A stretch of 64,000 bases of DNA from Anaerovorax odorimutans. GTDB lineage: Bacteria > Bacillota > Clostridia > Peptostreptococcales > Anaerovoracaceae. The stretch spans positions 62,001-126,000 of the forward strand of contig NZ_JANFXK010000008.1 in assembly GCF_024459955.1 (NCBI RefSeq), written 5' to 3'. The first letter of the stretch is position 1, and each line of letters begins with the position of its first letter. Below, one piece after another: positions 39,071-47,236 of the stretch. The notes beneath the pieces were generated by a model that saw only the letters and a program-made list of their open reading frames with translations, had not been told where the DNA came from and searched no databases. Made by a program: the position numbers and the translations under genes.

Positions 39071-40258
39071 TTCTACAATCTCCATCTCACCGTTGGCGAG
39101 CTTTTTCCAGTCTGCGGAAATATCCTTCCCTTTGAGATTATTGCTGATCGCTCTCAGAACACCGCTGTGGGCAACAATGATGATGTCCCGGTTATCATCC
39201 GCTTTCAGCAATTTTACCAGTGTCCGGAATACCCGATACTGAAGGTCAAAGAAGTTTTCACTGCCATGGCCCATTTTGTAGGTCATGATGTTTCTGCCCC
39301 GTTTCTCATACTCTTCGGGAAATTCTCTTTTTATCTGACTGATAAATTTTCCGTCCCAGGGTCCCAGATTCATTTCCCGCAGACCGGGTTCCAGACACAG
39401 GCGCATGAGCCCTGTTTGCTCCTTGACAGTATCCGCGGTCTGGGAGGCTCTCAGCAGATCGCTGGTATAGAGACGGTCCGTTTGAAGCTGATAGTTTGCC
39501 AGTTTCCTGCCGGCATCCAGCGCCTGCTTCTGTCCTTCTGCGCTTAAAGGGACATCGGTCTGCCCTAAAAAAATCTTTTCCTGGTGCTGCCTGATCTGCC
39601 CATGGCGAATCAGGAAAAAACGTCTGCCGGAAGCCAGTCTTTGCAGGTTTTCGGATTGACAGCCGTTTGCCAGATATTCTTTAATTTCTCCGTATGCCTC
39701 CGGCGTGTCCATATCCATGACCACCCCTTCGTAATCCACTTCTATGCGCTTCATCTTCTCCGGGTCCCGATCGGTAATGGCCTTTAATCCGTTTTTTCCA
39801 TCGTGTTCGATGATTGCTTTTCGGTACAGGGCAGGCACCAGGAGGGGATGCCCTTTTTTTCCGCGATAACAGGGAACCGTAAATTTATCCGCTTCAAACT
39901 GCTCCATCAGGCGGGTCAGAACTTCCCCGGTCACCAGCGGGCAGTCTACGGGCATGATGAAAAAACCATCCAAATCCGAAAGCAGCGCAGCCGCTCCTGC
40001 CTGAATGGAAGTAAACATACCTTTTTCGAAATCAGGGTTAAAGGTTTCCCTTGCTCCCGCCCTGTCTATAATGGGGGCAAGGGCCTGCCTGTTATACCCG
40101 GTCACCACCCGAATCTCCTCAATTCCGACAGCCTTTGACACCTCCAAAACCCTTTCAATTACTGATTTATCGCCTAATGGCAATAAAGGTTTGAAATTGC
40201 CCATTCTTGACGAAAATCCTGCGGCCAGAATAATAGTTCCAAACTTTTTATCAGTCAT
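39065..40258 (-). CDS. MobA/MocA-like NTP transferase fused to a histidine phosphatase
   Basis: 397 residues, two domains. Residues 1-~198: nucleotidyltransferase with TIILAAGFSSRMGNFKPLLP and IMPVDCPLVTGEV, like molybdopterin cytidylyltransferases. Residues ~210-397: phosphoglycerate-mutase-type phosphatase with the RHG motif (FLIRHGQ) and the second His in IIVAHSGVLRAI. The first domain may build molybdopterin cytosine dinucleotide for the oxidoreductase at 47329; the target of the phosphatase is unknown. Its start overlaps xdhC by eight bases. It resembles, as I recall, the DVU_1551 family NTP transferase. Confidence 0.85.
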   Translation of the reverse strand: MTDKKFGTIILAAGFSSRMGNFKPLLPLGDKSVIERVLEVSKAVGIEEIRVVTGYNRQALAPIIDRAGARETFNPDFEKGMFTSIQAGAAALLSDLDGFFIMPVDCPLVTGEVLTRLMEQFEADKFTVPCYRGKKGHPLLVPALYRKAIIEHDGKNGLKAITDRDPEKMKRIEVDYEGVVMDMDTPEAYGEIKEYLANGCQSENLQRLASGRRFFLIRHGQIRQHQEKIFLGQTDVPLSAEGQKQALDAGRKLANYQLQTDRLYTSDLLRASQTADTVKEQTGLMRLCLEPGLREMNLGPWDGKFISQIKREFPEEYEKRGRNIMTYKMGHGSENFFDLQYRVFRTLVKLLKADDNRDIIIVAHSGVLRAISNNLKGKDISADWKKLANGEMEIVEL

Positions 40259-41072
40259 GATTCGCCCTTACCTGAATCATTTCCGCAGTAATGCTGATGG
40301 CGATTTCTTCCGGAGTCTCCGCCTGAATCGAAAGGCCGATCGGCGCATGGACTCTGGCAATGTCTTCCTCCGCATAGCCTTCTTCCCGCAGCATGTCAAA
40401 CAGCATCTTGTTTTTCTTCCGGCTGCCGATCATGCCCACATAAGCGCTCTTTTGCTTTAGCGCATCCCTGAGCACATCGTAATCTCCCATGTGACCCCGG
40501 GTAACGATAACGATATAGCTGTCCTCATCCGTCTTGATATCTTCGAAGGAATGTTTAAAATCTTTTATCACTTTCACTTCCGCGGCTTCCGGGAACCGCT
40601 CTCTGTTGGCGTATTCTTCCCGATCGTCGATGGCCACCGTCCTGAAATTGACATAACGCAGTACCGGCTCCAGAGCCAGACCCACATGACCGGCGCCGAA
40701 GATATAAGCGGTAGTCTGCAAATTAAACTCTTCCACAAAATCCTCCGGATGCGCGGCATCAATGTACTCGATCAGCACATCGGCATTGCCGCCGCAGCCC
40801 ATATCCAGCGCATCCTGCTCTTCCGTGTTCAGCTTGAAATGATGCAGCTTGCTCTTTTCCTTTGTCTTAAAGGTCTCTCTGCAAAGCTTCTCCGTCTCTG
40901 CTTCCAGCCTGCCTCCGCCCACTGTGCCGGAGGTTGTCCCATCCTGCTGCATCAGCAGCCAGGCTCCCTTTTTCCTCGGCGTTGAGCCTGTCGTATCCAC
41001 AACTTTCGCGATGACGAAATCTTCGCCTTTTTCCAGCAAATCTCTTGCAAAATATATGATTTTATCTGACAT
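40251..41072 (-). CDS. xdhC: XdhC/CoxI-family molybdenum cofactor insertion protein
   Basis: Binds molybdenum cofactor and hands it, often after sulfuration, to xanthine dehydrogenase-family enzymes. 273 residues from ATG 41072, which has AAGGAGG; the longer open frame covers a structured leader. Visible: VVDTTGSTPRKKGAWLLM and TVGGGRLEAE in the N-terminal XdhC/CoxI domain, MGCGGNADVLIE, and the C-terminal NAD-like Rossmann domain with YIFGAGHVGLAL and MIGSRKK. Cotranscribed with the NTP-transferase fusion. Its client is presumably the aldehyde oxidoreductase at 47329. Confidence 0.92.
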   Translation of the reverse strand: MSDKIIYFARDLLEKGEDFVIAKVVDTTGSTPRKKGAWLLMQQDGTTSGTVGGGRLEAETEKLCRETFKTKEKSKLHHFKLNTEEQDALDMGCGGNADVLIEYIDAAHPEDFVEEFNLQTTAYIFGAGHVGLALEPVLRYVNFRTVAIDDREEYANRERFPEAAEVKVIKDFKHSFEDIKTDEDSYIVIVTRGHMGDYDVLRDALKQKSAYVGMIGSRKKNKMLFDMLREEGYAEEDIARVHAPIGLSIQAETPEEIAISITAEMIQVRANHD

Positions 41073-41138
41073 AATGCCCTCCTTGTCCGTTCCTGCAAAT
41101 TCTGCCACCAGTTTACCATAGGGATTTTCTTTTTTCAA

Positions 41139-41212
41139 CGCTCCGCTTCCCGCCCTCTGAATATGGGGACGCCGCTCCGGGCGTCTGCATCCCAGAGCGG
41201 CGGCTCCGCTTT
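41139..41212 (-). ncRNA. Structured GC-rich leader upstream of xdhC (unknown)
   Basis: On the minus strand the leader folds as nested helices: CCGC/GCGG and CTCTG/CAGAG (41193-41197 with 41155-41159) around a hairpin GACGCC-N6-GGCGTC (41185-41180 with 41173-41168). It does not look like the Moco riboswitch seen at 47073. AT-rich DNA lies on both sides (gap 41213-41388 holds no gene). It may be a regulatory RNA or simply stable secondary structure. Confidence 0.35.
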
Positions 41213-41388
41213 TTTCTCTATAGGTCAATGAAAGAAATCATAATTTGAACGTTTTCCTTTATATTATAACCGATTTTCTCGAATTAGTATGTTGTCACAG
41301 CAACGTTATATATATATTCTCTAAAAATAAATTTATGTGCTTTTTTAAAAATCTTTTTTGGAAGTTCGGTCCGCAGCCGGCAGCCGCT

Positions 41389-42102
41389 TTACACCTCACG
41401 CTCTCTGTCCTTATGGAATGGACATTTTTTACCAAGGCACTCCGCATTATACGCTGAAAATTCGCAGTGAATCGGGCGGCTCCCGCCTTCCATCTCCACG
41501 CCCAGATGTTCGCGGACAAATTTAACCGCAGAAAGGATGCTGGTAAAGGAATCCCGTTTGCAGCATCTCGGGCCTCCGTAAGAAGCGATTTCTCCCAGCG
41601 CCGCAGCGGTGCCTTGCTGAGCCAGACCCCATTCTCTCCCGCTCAGCGGCGTAGCCTCTATGGCTATGCTCAAAAAAATTCCGGTACTGACCGCAGCTCC
41701 GCAGCAGCCCCAAAGGCCGCAGAATCCGCCCGGTATCTGCCCGCCTCTCTTTATCATCTCGTCCAGGCATTTTTCCAATTGGATGTTTCCTCCGGCATTC
41801 CGGTAGGCGGTCAAAAGCGAGGCTCCGACCATGATATGATGTTCCGGCCCATGCATGTATATGTAGGGATCCCGCATAATCTCCCGTATGATGGCAATGG
41901 GATTTTTCGATTTTGTTTCCAGGCACGTTCTGCGGATCGCATCTATGCCCTTTTGTCCGTGACAGCTGTCACAGATAAAATGTCCGTCTTCACACTGAGC
42001 ATTGCTGAAAAACCTGTTGCCGCAGATGCTGCACGTCATTTCTTTCTGCTCTTTAAAATAGCGAATTGGTTTTCCGCATATCAGACAATTTTCTTTACTC
42101 AT
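41389..42102 (-). CDS. DUF5714 family protein (Cys-rich)
   Basis: 237 residues. The N-terminus has zinc-ribbon-like Cys pairs (CLICGKPIRYF, CSICGNRFF, CDSCHG) and the rest has further conserved Cys (GGFCGLWGCCGAA, GGPRCCKRDSF, CEFSAYNAECLGKKCPFH). I recognise this as DUF5714, for which no reaction is known to me. Last gene of the leftward radical SAM operon; the Cys clusters suggest a metal or Fe-S site. AGGGAGAA precedes the start. Confidence 0.8.
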   Translation of the reverse strand: MSKENCLICGKPIRYFKEQKEMTCSICGNRFFSNAQCEDGHFICDSCHGQKGIDAIRRTCLETKSKNPIAIIREIMRDPYIYMHGPEHHIMVGASLLTAYRNAGGNIQLEKCLDEMIKRGGQIPGGFCGLWGCCGAAVSTGIFLSIAIEATPLSGREWGLAQQGTAAALGEIASYGGPRCCKRDSFTSILSAVKFVREHLGVEMEGGSRPIHCEFSAYNAECLGKKCPFHKDREREV

Positions 42103-42138
42103 ATTCTTCTCCCTGTTTTTTCCCGCCTGTCGCAGCGC

Positions 42139-42753
42139 TTAAAGTCCTCCAAACAGCCATGCCACCAGATCGAACCTAAGGATTATGAAAACCACCAGCG
42201 CGGTCAGCGGCAGAACCCGCAGCTTTTGCGCCTTCGATCTCGGCATCATCACATACAGTCCGACGGCCATAACCAGCGCCGCCATATTTGTTATTTCATG
42301 TGTATAGAAAACCGGGTAGCCCTCCGTAATCAGATAGCCGATGGGCACCGCCGCACAGAGGGCCGGAGACCAGCCTTTTTTTCCCGCATACCAGACTGCG
42401 TACCCGGCCAGAGCCGAGCAGCACCCAAAGACGGCCCAGCGCAAAACCTGCTCCACCGGAAGGAACCCAAAAAGAAATCCTGTATAAATATAGTAGCTGA
42501 GAAGCAGTCCGGCGAAGAACAACAGCACATGCAGCGCAGCGGCTTTTGAGGTGCGGCTGTAGTAAGCGATCACACATCCGGCAAAGACCCAGAAGGGCAA
42601 CTGCGATAAAAGCTGTCCGATAATCTGCATCAGATCATGAACAGGAGTCCCATCAGCAGCAACCGTATCCAGGTATTTGGAAAGCACTCCCGCTCCGCAG
42701 CCTGCCGCAAAGACAAAGATGCAAAACAGAGTTCGTTTCATCTTAGTGCTCAT
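42139..42753 (-). CDS. Integral membrane protein (DUF6518-like)
   Basis: 204 residues from ATG 42753 (AGGAGG site); six or seven membrane helices, ending in MAVGLYVMMPRSKAQKL and a last helix. The start shares ATGA with the stop of the CoA ligase-like gene, so it is translationally coupled to it. The family resembles DUF6518; function unknown. Being in this operon, it could be a membrane part of the same pathway or a passenger. Confidence 0.7.
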   Translation of the reverse strand: MSTKMKRTLFCIFVFAAGCGAGVLSKYLDTVAADGTPVHDLMQIIGQLLSQLPFWVFAGCVIAYYSRTSKAAALHVLLFFAGLLLSYYIYTGFLFGFLPVEQVLRWAVFGCCSALAGYAVWYAGKKGWSPALCAAVPIGYLITEGYPVFYTHEITNMAALVMAVGLYVMMPRSKAQKLRVLPLTALVVFIILRFDLVAWLFGGL

Positions 42754-43760
42754 TCTACTTCCCGGCCTCCTTTCTTCATGCCCCGGTCTCCCACACGGCT
42801 GATTCTCTTTAAGATGCTGCCGCACTTACAGGGCTCTGTAAGGAAGCTGCTCCAGTCGCCGGTACGGTAGCGGATAAACGGCATTCCCTTTCTGGTCAGG
42901 GTCGTAAAAACGATCTCGCCTTCCTCTCCGTCCGGCAGGACTTGTCCCGTTACCGGGTCAATGATCTCCAGATACAGATCCAGTTCCCTGATGTGGTATC
43001 CGCAAAGCTGCGGACAGCTGACCGCACAGCCCAGTCCCATTTCCGTCATACCGTAATGCTCAAAGATCCGGCAGCCCCATGCCTCCTCAATAACCTTCTT
43101 GTTTTCCTCCGATACGTATTCCGCGGAAAGCAGCACGGTGCGCATGGGAATTCTGCGGGTGTCGGCCTTTTTGGCCAGCGCCGCCAATTGGGTCGCCAGG
43201 GCAACGGTGCAGGTTACCCGTTCCTTCTCCATAATCTCCAGAATTTTTTCATCGTCCGTTCCATCGGGAAGCCCGTAAGCAATTGTCCTGACGTTAAAAC
43301 GTTCCAGCCCTTTTCGCAGCAGATCTCCGATGGATCCGGGACGGCGGCACGGCATCAGGATCATAACCGTATCGGAAGCGTCCGTCAGCAGCTGCATTCC
43401 GTTATGAAAAAAATCAATCGTCAGTTCCTGGTCTTCTTCTGTAAAAAAGATTCGTTTCGGCAGACCCGTGGTTCCGCTGGTCTCCATGGTGACGATGCGG
43501 CTGATCTGGCTCTGGCCTACGCATACCATATCCATACCGCGTTCGCACACGTCCGCGGGCGAAGTAAAGGCAAGCCTGCGAAAATCCTCCCAGCTCCTTA
43601 CATCAGCATCCTGATACAGTTCCTTATAAAAAGGGCTGTGATTTACAGCCCAATTCACTGTTTCTTTTATTTTTTCCAGCTGATAGTTCTCTATTGTTTC
43701 CCGGCTCAGGGCTTCCACTCCCAGTTTGCTGGCAGTCCAGATATCCAGATATTTTTCCAC
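42750..43760 (-). CDS. AMP-forming CoA ligase-like protein (phenylacetate-CoA ligase type; DVU_1553-like)
   Basis: 336 residues from a GTG at 43760 which overlaps the previous TAG by one base (TAGTG) and has GGAG 8 bases upstream. It has the ANL fold of phenylacetate-CoA ligases: TMETSGTTGLPKRIFFTEED (phosphate loop), FEHYGMTEMG (about 200) and FIRYRTGDWSSF. It lacks much of the usual C-terminal lid domain (family members are ~430 residues), ending soon after the hinge at ISRVGDRG, so it may only adenylate a substrate. As I recall, this truncated type (DVU_1553 family) accompanies molybdenum aldehyde oxidoreductases. Confidence 0.82.
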   Translation of the reverse strand: MEKYLDIWTASKLGVEALSRETIENYQLEKIKETVNWAVNHSPFYKELYQDADVRSWEDFRRLAFTSPADVCERGMDMVCVGQSQISRIVTMETSGTTGLPKRIFFTEEDQELTIDFFHNGMQLLTDASDTVMILMPCRRPGSIGDLLRKGLERFNVRTIAYGLPDGTDDEKILEIMEKERVTCTVALATQLAALAKKADTRRIPMRTVLLSAEYVSEENKKVIEEAWGCRIFEHYGMTEMGLGCAVSCPQLCGYHIRELDLYLEIIDPVTGQVLPDGEEGEIVFTTLTRKGMPFIRYRTGDWSSFLTEPCKCGSILKRISRVGDRGMKKGGREVE

Positions 43761-44131
43761 TAGTCCCACTCCAGCAATTCTTCTACCTTTTGGAAGGTCG
43801 CTTCCAGCATCATCGGGCATTTTTCCACTTTATTCAGCGGGTTTCCTTCCATTAGATCCTGGCAGTCTGTATATTGGAAAGCGTCTTCAAACCACTCCGT
43901 CAGCTCGTCTACAAGGCCCTGGCTTGCCTCTTTGGGATCTGCCAGGTACAGCAGGCAGATGGCCGCCGACAAAATACCGCAGACCCTGCCGGACCACATT
44001 CCATCGCACAGGCCCGCCATGGCCGCGACCAGATCCTCATTTCCCTTATCCAGTCTGCGAAGCCCCATCTCCATAATCATCTGGCTGCAGCAATAGCCCT
44101 TCAACTTCAGATCTAAAATCTCCTGGTTCAT
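43760..44131 (-). CDS. C-GCAxxG-C-C family protein (DVU_1555-like)
   Basis: 123 residues from ATG 44131 (GGAG 8 bases upstream; a second ATG lies two codons before). The pattern is an N-terminal GYCCSQMIMEMG, a middle GLCDGMWSGRVCGILSAAI, and later Cys in YTDCQDLM and KCPMM, the Cys spacing of C-GCAxxG-C-C redox/metal-binding proteins. In family standard the middle reads GCAxxG; here CGILSAA is a variant. Likely a small Fe-S or redox partner in the operon; the reaction is unknown. Confidence 0.8.
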   Translation of the reverse strand: MNQEILDLKLKGYCCSQMIMEMGLRRLDKGNEDLVAAMAGLCDGMWSGRVCGILSAAICLLYLADPKEASQGLVDELTEWFEDAFQYTDCQDLMEGNPLNKVEKCPMMLEATFQKVEELLEWD

Positions 44132-44164
44132 AATCATTTCTCCTTCTTCCCCAATTTGTTTTTC

Positions 44165-44872
44165 TTATTTCGCCGGTTTTTCCGCCACCAGCATAAAGTA
44201 TCCCACGCCTTTCTTCCCTTTTGCGCAGGTAATGCAATTGTCCAAAGAACCCTCCTGCAGGATTGTCTCCGCTACATAAGTATCCAGATCAGCGGAACGG
44301 TCTTCAAAAGCCTTCACTTCATAGCCCACTTCCTCCAGATAGCGGATCATCGGGTCCTTGATGAAAGCGCCTTCAAAGCGGAAGTCAACAAAACGCATCT
44401 GCCCTTCGCCGCAGTTTTCTTCTTTGTGCGGGATCTTGGCCTGGCGTTCAGCCTCGATTTTGATGGCCTGAACCTGCCTGGGGTCCGGATTCTTCATGTA
44501 GAGGTCGCTGATAAACAGCTTGCCGCCTTTTTTCAGAACGCAGTACGCTTCGTGAAGCGCTTCGTCCGGCAGGTTGATCAGAGAAAGGGTGCATTCCATC
44601 ATCACACAGTCAAAGGAAAAGGACGGAAAATCATCGAGAAACTCCCCATCGCCCATGCGCAGATCCAACTTGCCGTTTCGCTCTTTTCCTTCATTGATTT
44701 TCGCCAGATTCATGTCGATGCCTGTTACTTCATACCCATATTTGTCCTGCAGGTATTCGGCAGCTGTACCATCCCCGCAGCCCACATCCAGAACCTTCGC
44801 GCCCTCTTTCAGTCCGCATAATTCCATCGCTTTGTCCGTAATCTCAAATTTCCCCGGTCTTATTAAACTCAT
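44165..44872 (-). CDS. SAM-dependent methyltransferase (DVU_1556/TrsM-like)
   Basis: 235-residue class I methyltransferase from ATG 44872 (AAGGAGAAG site). SAM-binding motif VLDVGCGDGTAAEYL (about 32-46), acidic loop TGIDMN, and motif IV region FDCVMMECTLSLIN. The C-terminal third has extra Cys and charged residues (HKEENCGEGQMRFVDFRF; LDNCITCAKGKKGVGYF). Next to the radical SAM gene (38-base gap). I recall NCBI naming this pairing TrsM/TrsS; the substrate is not known to me. Confidence 0.85.
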   Translation of the reverse strand: MSLIRPGKFEITDKAMELCGLKEGAKVLDVGCGDGTAAEYLQDKYGYEVTGIDMNLAKINEGKERNGKLDLRMGDGEFLDDFPSFSFDCVMMECTLSLINLPDEALHEAYCVLKKGGKLFISDLYMKNPDPRQVQAIKIEAERQAKIPHKEENCGEGQMRFVDFRFEGAFIKDPMIRYLEEVGYEVKAFEDRSADLDTYVAETILQEGSLDNCITCAKGKKGVGYFMLVAEKPAK

Positions 44873-44910
44873 TTTCTTCTCCTTAAAACGTTTTTCTTTA
44901 TCAATGGTAC

Positions 44911-46404
44911 CTATTCTTTTCGGTAAATGCTGTTGTATCCGCAAAACGGAATTAATCGATTATCCTCCGAAAGCACCTGCACCCGACAGCGTTTCAGGCG
45001 TTCCGCGTCCAGATTGCTGCTGTCCTGGAAAGCCATGCCTGTCACAGTAAAGGTATTTTGTTTATAATAAGTAAGGAACTGATCCAGGTCCATGATCTCC
45101 TCGCTGTCCTGCCCGCAGCAGCATGAGTCCTCTGCAGTCTCACAACAGCAGGTTTCTGTTTGCGGCTGCCCGCAGCAATTGCCTTCCTGCTCCGTCTCCG
45201 ATGCTCCGCATGAACAGCAGCTTTCAGCTTCGTGCTCCGGTTCCGATTCCTCCGGCAGGTCCCACTTATTGAGGACAAAGTCCCGGTCCTTTTTGATGAT
45301 CTCAAGGGGGTCGGTTTCCCCGCAGCAGCAGGACGCCTGCTGTGTATCACAGCAGCTGATGCCCGCTTCCCGTTCCGCTTTGCTGACCATGCACTTGATT
45401 CCGTCTTTTTCTTTCAGATAAGTGCTGTAAAAGCAGCACAGCGTATGCCCCGTGGCGATGGGGGAGAAGTCTTCATATTTAAAGCCCTGACACTGGTTTT
45501 CGATCTCATGGAGCACATCGAACATGGTCACCCGGTTTTCATGCTCCGGGTCCGGATGTCTGCCAAAAAAACTCACCGGCTGGAAATGTATCCCTTTTAC
45601 TACGGCTATGTTTTCCAAAAGGAATTCCATCATGGAGCCGATGTTGTCCAGGTTTACGTTCCTTGCTACCGTGGGCACCAAAGTCACCGGCAGCCCTGCT
45701 TTTCGGCAGTTATCAATGGCCTTTTTCTTTTCCGCAAACAGCGGCTCTCCCCGCATCTGCATGTAAATTTCATCTGTGGTTCCGTCAAACTGCATGAAGA
45801 TGACCGATGCTCCCGCGTCCTTCAAAGCTTTGGCATACCCATGCTCCTGTGCGATTCGCCTGCCGTTGCTGTTGATCTGAATATACGTAAAGCCTTTATC
45901 CTTTGCCAGCCGTATGATCTGCGGCAGGTCATCTCGGACTGTAGGTTCTCCTCCCGACAGTTGAATATTAAAGGGCCTCTCTTCCCCCAATTCCGTCAAA
46001 AGATCGAATTTCGCTTCCATGTCTTTCAGTGTCGGCTCACCGGAATCAGCTGCGTCCATCTCCGCTCTGGCAAAGCAGAACGGGCAGTGCTGGTTACACC
46101 GCTTTGTAATGTCGATCAGTACGCAGCAGGCTGTCTGCAGGTGATTTTCGCATGTTCCGCAGTGGAGCGGACATTCGTCCTGTCCGCTTCCTTTTGTTAT
46201 TGCTTTTTTAGGCGGAATGTTGATGACCGGGTTTTTCACCCATGTCAGATAATCCTCCGCGCTGGCGGAAATCAACGCACGGAATTCCCCATGCTCTTCG
46301 CATTTTTTTTCAAAGAACACCTTGCCGTCCCGCTCTGTGTAATAAGCCTTGATTGGCTTTTCACATTCAGGGCATATGCTCTGAACTTCCGATAGTCGTT
46401 TCAT
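44911..46404 (-). CDS. Radical SAM protein with Cys-rich tail (TrsS-like)
   Basis: 497 residues. The N-terminus holds a zinc-type pair of Cys (SICPECEKPI, KKCEEHGEF) and CPLHCGTCENHLQTACC; the [4Fe-4S] SAM motif is CNQHCPFC (about 127-134), followed by a TIM-barrel with LSGGEPTVRDD. It looks like the MJ0619/tetraether-synthase branch. Residues ~350-442 form an unusual tail with 16 Cys, mostly as CC or CCC between acidic linkers, and a conserved C-terminal part (LDQFLTYYKQNTFTVTG). Heads the operon with the methyltransferase. I recall the family as a radical SAM (seleno)protein linked to molybdenum enzymes; no in-frame TGA is seen here. Confidence 0.87.
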   Translation of the reverse strand: MKRLSEVQSICPECEKPIKAYYTERDGKVFFEKKCEEHGEFRALISASAEDYLTWVKNPVINIPPKKAITKGSGQDECPLHCGTCENHLQTACCVLIDITKRCNQHCPFCFARAEMDAADSGEPTLKDMEAKFDLLTELGEERPFNIQLSGGEPTVRDDLPQIIRLAKDKGFTYIQINSNGRRIAQEHGYAKALKDAGASVIFMQFDGTTDEIYMQMRGEPLFAEKKKAIDNCRKAGLPVTLVPTVARNVNLDNIGSMMEFLLENIAVVKGIHFQPVSFFGRHPDPEHENRVTMFDVLHEIENQCQGFKYEDFSPIATGHTLCCFYSTYLKEKDGIKCMVSKAEREAGISCCDTQQASCCCGETDPLEIIKKDRDFVLNKWDLPEESEPEHEAESCCSCGASETEQEGNCCGQPQTETCCCETAEDSCCCGQDSEEIMDLDQFLTYYKQNTFTVTGMAFQDSSNLDAERLKRCRVQVLSEDNRLIPFCGYNSIYRKE

Positions 46405-46571
46405 TATATCGTCGCCTCTTTTTCTTTTATTTTCAGATCTGTCTCTTTCCCCGCAATCCTTTTTTCACAAGATGCTTATTTGTCATTCTATTATAATTTT
46501 GAAAAATGGGCAAGGGGGGCTTAAAAGGTTTTGCTCCGGAAAGGTTTTCGGCTGCGCCTGCGGGAGCATTC

Positions 46572-46606
46572 CGGTAACTTTTCTTGTTTTTTTCGAAAAG
46601 TTACCG
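46572..46606. repeat. Perfect 12-bp inverted repeat with T-rich loop
   Basis: CGGTAACTTTTC (46572-46583) and GAAAAGTTACCG (46595-46606) flank a loop TTGTTTTTTTC. It lies in the 924-base gap between the radical SAM operon and the oxidoreductase. A second weak dyad CCGGAA/TTCCGG is just upstream. The GGTAAC ends recall the repeats at 18499-18660. Confidence 0.5.
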
Positions 46607-46695
46607 CAGTTCGCAGGGCTGCCGGGTCCGGCGTTGCCGTAAGGTTCAGAATCGTACAACTTGGAAAATCAAGGCTTTTTTAAGCAATGTACATA

Positions 46696-46872
46696 TTTGT
46701 TCAACAACGGATTCATTTCGGCTTTGTTGTTGATGTGTTTCCAACGTTTGCGGGCTATACTCCTGTTCAAAACTGCATATTGCTCGGAATTTTCTACTGG
46801 CACGCTCCATCGTCCTTGAAAAAAGTTCAACAACCACCCAATTTCCCGCCGCATGTTGATAAAAATAGCAAT
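46696..46872 (+). repeat. Dispersed ~177-bp repeat, copy A
   Basis: This stretch matches the reverse complement of 63247-63424. The ends are highly alike (TTTGTTCAACAACGG, GGCTTTGTTGTTGATG and TCCTTGAAAAAAG, ATGTTGATAAAAAT), the middle is diverged. Both strands happen to have open frames, but no ribosome site, so I call it a repeat rather than a gene. Confidence 0.8.
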
Positions 46873-47001
46873 CACAGTCACCCCCGACCAACCCGCTTAC
46901 AAAATTGTAGCAAATTTTATACAAATTTAAGATAATTCAAATAACAGCCACTTAATACCAGCAAAGACCGCAAAATTGTACCAAAACAAAACTTTCCGCA
47001 G

Positions 47002-47031
47002 TTGACAGGCCCCGGGGCAAGCTGTTAGAAT
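47002..47031 (+). promoter_or_regulatory. Sigma-70 promoter of the aldehyde oxidoreductase operon
   Basis: TTGACA (47002-47007) and TAGAAT (47026-47031) with 18 bases between. The start would be near 47038, so the transcript begins just ahead of the riboswitch. Confidence 0.75.
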
Positions 47032-47072
47032 GGGAACCGTAGTAACAATTCAATACACAATCCGATTTCCGA

Positions 47073-47198
47073 TCTCCTACGGCCGCCGAAGAAAGGCTAT
47101 GGAGCCGGAAACGTTGGGTTTATGTGGAAACATGTGAGCCTCCCGCGTTTGGAAAGGTTAGTGTACATATTGATTGAGAGCTGAGGCACCGGAGGAGA
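47073..47198 (+). ncRNA. Moco (molybdenum cofactor) riboswitch
   Basis: A closing helix pairs TCTCCTACGG (47073-47082) with CCGGAGGAGA (47189-47198) with one mismatch. Inside are the pieces I associate with the Moco RNA motif: ACGGCCGCCGAAGAAAGG, CTATGGAGCCGG, GAGCCTCCC and GGAAAGGTTAG. A terminator follows, so ligand binding probably changes read-through into the molybdenum oxidoreductase gene. The motif match is from memory, not a covariance search. Confidence 0.75.
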
Positions 47199-47236
47199 CC
47201 CCTTCGCAGTCTATTTTCTCAGCATATCGTAGATTC

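Noticed and set aside
41171-41215. Plus-strand terminator (GC stem followed by TTTTTT)
   Set aside because: No plus-strand gene ends nearby; the same bases fit better as part of the minus-strand xdhC leader.
44911-46404. Selenocysteine (in-frame TGA) in the radical SAM protein
   Set aside because: The frame reads through without TGA; all candidate positions are Cys codons.
46646-46935. Open frames on both strands over the dispersed repeat, which also have counterparts at 63107-63657
   Set aside because: No ribosome site; similarity is at DNA level on both strands with a diverged middle, so a coding role is not supported.
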